Shown here: positions 61,868-64,000 of the stretch, one piece after another
Numbering within the stretch: the stretch's first letter is position 1
How the letters are laid out: every line of letters begins with the position of its first letter
Assembly: GCA_019155205.2 (NCBI GenBank)
Contig: JAHNZQ020000308.1
Span: forward strand, 2,721,998 to 2,785,997
Direction: 5' to 3'
DNA from: Gracilaria vermiculophylla
Taxonomy: Eukaryota > Rhodophyta > Florideophyceae > Gracilariales > Gracilariaceae
Length of the DNA: 64,000 nt
Program-made: the position numbers and the translations under genes
The notes under the pieces: generated by a model
Database searches by the model: none
The model's input: the letters and a program-made list of their open reading frames with translations, nothing else
What the model was told of the DNA's origin: nothing

Positions 61868-64000
61868 CTTAACTTCGAAACGAGTGGCTGAACTAAGGTT
61901 TCCAACTCCAAGCTCGTAACTCGCAGATCCTGTTCTAGCAGCTACTTTAATAGAGGAACGCTCTTCAGCTTGGGTGACCACGGAAAGTTATCGCTCAAAT
62001 GTCGCCTTTGAAGCCATACAATGACGACTAGCAGTCCTGACAATGCCCCGAGCTACAGTTTAAAGCAGCACTGTAGATACAGTAGATAGAGGCGAATGGG
62101 ACCTGTAATTTCTTCTTGAAAAATAGTTTTCCAATGCATGCTTTCGAGTTTCAAAAAGCGGCGAGTTTAACTTCCAATATCTCACTTCCAACAAAATTAA
62201 AGCGCTTGATTGTTATCGAGCAGCCAACTTTCGACGTTACTAGTAATATGGGAGGACGAGGTATGAAATAGAAAAAGAATCATATCGAAAATGTCGCAAC
62301 CGACCCATACCGAAAGTTGCCTCGCATATAACTGTAGATCACCTGCGTGGTGTGCTTTGCGATGCTCCGAGGACAAAAGCCGATGGAGGTCCAGCGCAAG
62401 CGCGTATTTTCACGCCTATGTACCGGCGAAAAAGACAAATGCGGTGTCAATACAGTCATTGACTGCCGTCTATCCCTGATGAGTCGCTCGTCCTGAGCAT
62501 GACATGTTGCAGCTGGTTTGCAGCATCGATGAAACGCTCAGTGCGTCCGGAAAGAAGATAAAGTATTTATGGATCGAGAGTAAACGTGGGCGTTTTTGTC
62601 CGATAAATGGACACATTTGACATCCTCTCGGCGCCGTAATGGTTAAATTCAGCATTCGGTTGCGCGCTTTTCAGATTACCAGAGTTTGGAAGAAGAGCAT
62701 GATTCCCTTTTGCTCTGCTTGCTTCAATAAACGCTCCACTCAAAAGCTTTTGAATACCAATGTTCTGTTCCAACCCTCTTTCTTTAGCGCTGGACGTTCC
62801 ACGACAGTGATGACTCTCTGAAAGGTCGCGACCGAGAAAACAGGACGTTATGCCACGTTGTTTACAAAGAAAGGTGTTGGCGTGTCTTAAGTTAGAAGTT
62901 GACAATACTGGTTCAGTAAACCTCTTTGGTAATTGAAAGTTTTAGAGCGAAGACGAAGGATTAGAACAGGAATGCCTAGCAGTGTCGCGGAATTCGGCAC
63001 GCACACAGGAGACCTAAATCGATGTTTCTTCTTTTTCGTGCACAAACTTTGTATCTTGCTTTCAACTATGATGTTATGTACCTGTAAGAGACTTGACGCC
63101 TTTTCCAAAACAAGGGGTCTCAGCGCACGAGGTGTACCGCTTCCTGAAGCTTTTGAAGAGCCCCGTTGTTAGTTGGTTGCTACTTGGCAGGCTTCAAGCA
63201 CTTGTCTTTTTTATGGAATGCAGTACTCCGTCGTTCATCACTGTTCTAGACGCACTGGCCTTCTGAAGTACACTCTGGAAAACCATTGAAAGGGTGTTCG
63301 GTGAAAATGCATCGCAAGATGCCAGTGTTATGCTGAGTATGATAAAACTACACAAATTGGACAAAAAAAAATTCCGCTGTCGTCTTTGCTGTTGTAAACT
63401 GTATCGAAGGGCACAATTCATTCTCTGTTTTCTTCTGTTTGTCCTGGCGAGAAACAAGCGCATATCAGACAACATATCTCAGCATCATTCTAATAGGCAT
63501 TTTGAAAGCGGGAAAAAACGTGAAAAGAATAAAAAAGCCAACAAAAGTAAAACACAACCTCATTTTTACTGTCGGCAATGATATATCATCTTTTAAGCTT
63601 GCACTCTATCACAACGCAGAAACAATTCGGTGCTGTGGAAGATAACAGGTGATAGGAAACAGAGGTTTTCCAGGTTGGAAGATGAAATTCAGCAAAAGAA
63701 AATGCATGAAAGTAGGAAGGCGAGGCAATCTGATAGGTTCTTCATTGTCATTGCCCGTTGCAATCTTTTATCACATTGTCATCGCTTGTAGGAATCTTTC
63801 ATCAGATTGCAAACGCGTGGAGGATTGCAATTGCTAGTAGCAATCAATCATGAGAGCAAACACCATCTTGTTTCCAATCGCACATTGAAACTCACATTGG
63901 CAACCGTTTGCTTCTTTTCCACTGTATTGTTTTATTCACTATCATGAATGGCAAAGCTAAACTTAATTGTGTATGTGCACAGCATAGCTAATCGGCGTAA
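61868..64000. other. Intergenic to the right edge, no supported gene
   Basis: 2.1 kb from the riboflavin synthase start to the window end. The first part should hold its promoter. All open frames are under 113 codons, overlapping and without domains or codon bias. No tRNA, repeat or mobile element is recognised. Part of an intron-containing gene could be hidden here. Confidence 0.45.

Noticed and set aside
1..64000. CRISPR arrays, insertion sequences, retrotransposons, viral genes or bacterial operons
   Set aside because: No direct-repeat/spacer arrays, transposase or reverse-transcriptase frames or capsid genes were seen; genes are single eukaryotic units.

Overview
This is a 64 kb piece of a nuclear genome from an intron-poor, probably photosynthetic, unicellular eukaryote. 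Eukaryotic origin is shown by the proteins (SEC61 alpha, COPI zeta, COG2, PEX4, TVP23, eL18, mitochondrial processing peptidase beta), by two eukaryotic-type tRNA genes and by two GT-AG introns. Photosynthetic ancestry is an inference from three points: a riboflavin synthase with a presequence, a SHAQKYF-type MYB of the plant LHY/CCA1/REVEILLE kind, and a small membrane protein with a plastid-like presequence. A red alga or another alga with few introns fits best, but nothing here proves the lineage.

Layout. 0-3.4 kb: start of a bacterial-type nucleotide-sugar dehydrogenase, a gamma-glutamylamine cyclotransferase-like gene and a possible tiny membrane protein. 3.4-19.3 kb: one uninterrupted 15.9 kb reading frame for the giant ubiquitin ligase BIG/UBR4. 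19.3-21.4 kb: no firm gene, but several exon-like open frames. 21.4-28 kb: C2H2 zinc-finger factor with a 44-G run in its upstream region, a GCGCC tandem repeat, MutY, tRNA-Pro, a small membrane protein and an unknown nuclear coiled-coil protein. 29.4-32.7 kb: COPI zeta and COG2 head to head. 33.7-37.8 kb: Tudor-like protein with one intron, coiled-coil protein with 45-bp repeats, MPP beta. 38.2-42.5 kb: a receptor-like VWA/Cache/C-type-lectin protein next to a secreted malectin-domain protein with one intron. 44.3-48.8 kb: plastid-like membrane protein, PEX4, a phosphatase-less YVH1 zinc domain, TVP23 and an unknown small protein. 48.9-53.3 kb: tRNA-Arg, a proline-rich protein, eL18 and a coiled-coil protein. 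54.3-61.9 kb: SEC61 alpha, a membrane RING protein with a substituted metal ligand, the SHAQKYF MYB head to head with a Faf1/C1orf131-like ribosome biogenesis factor, and riboflavin synthase. 61.9-64 kb: nothing recognised.

How they relate. There are no operons; genes are single units on both strands with 0.1-2 kb spacers. Secretory and Golgi functions recur (SEC61, COPI zeta, COG2, TVP23), as do ubiquitin functions (BIG, PEX4, membrane RING protein) and ribosome functions (eL18, Faf1-like, YVH1 zinc domain). Genes expected to be highly expressed (MPP beta, SEC61, eL18) and the tiny gene at 25.8 kb favour C-ending codons more than BIG does. Many open frames extend 5' of the first ATG; starts below are placed at ATG codons in line with family lengths. 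Genes made of several very short exons could have been missed.
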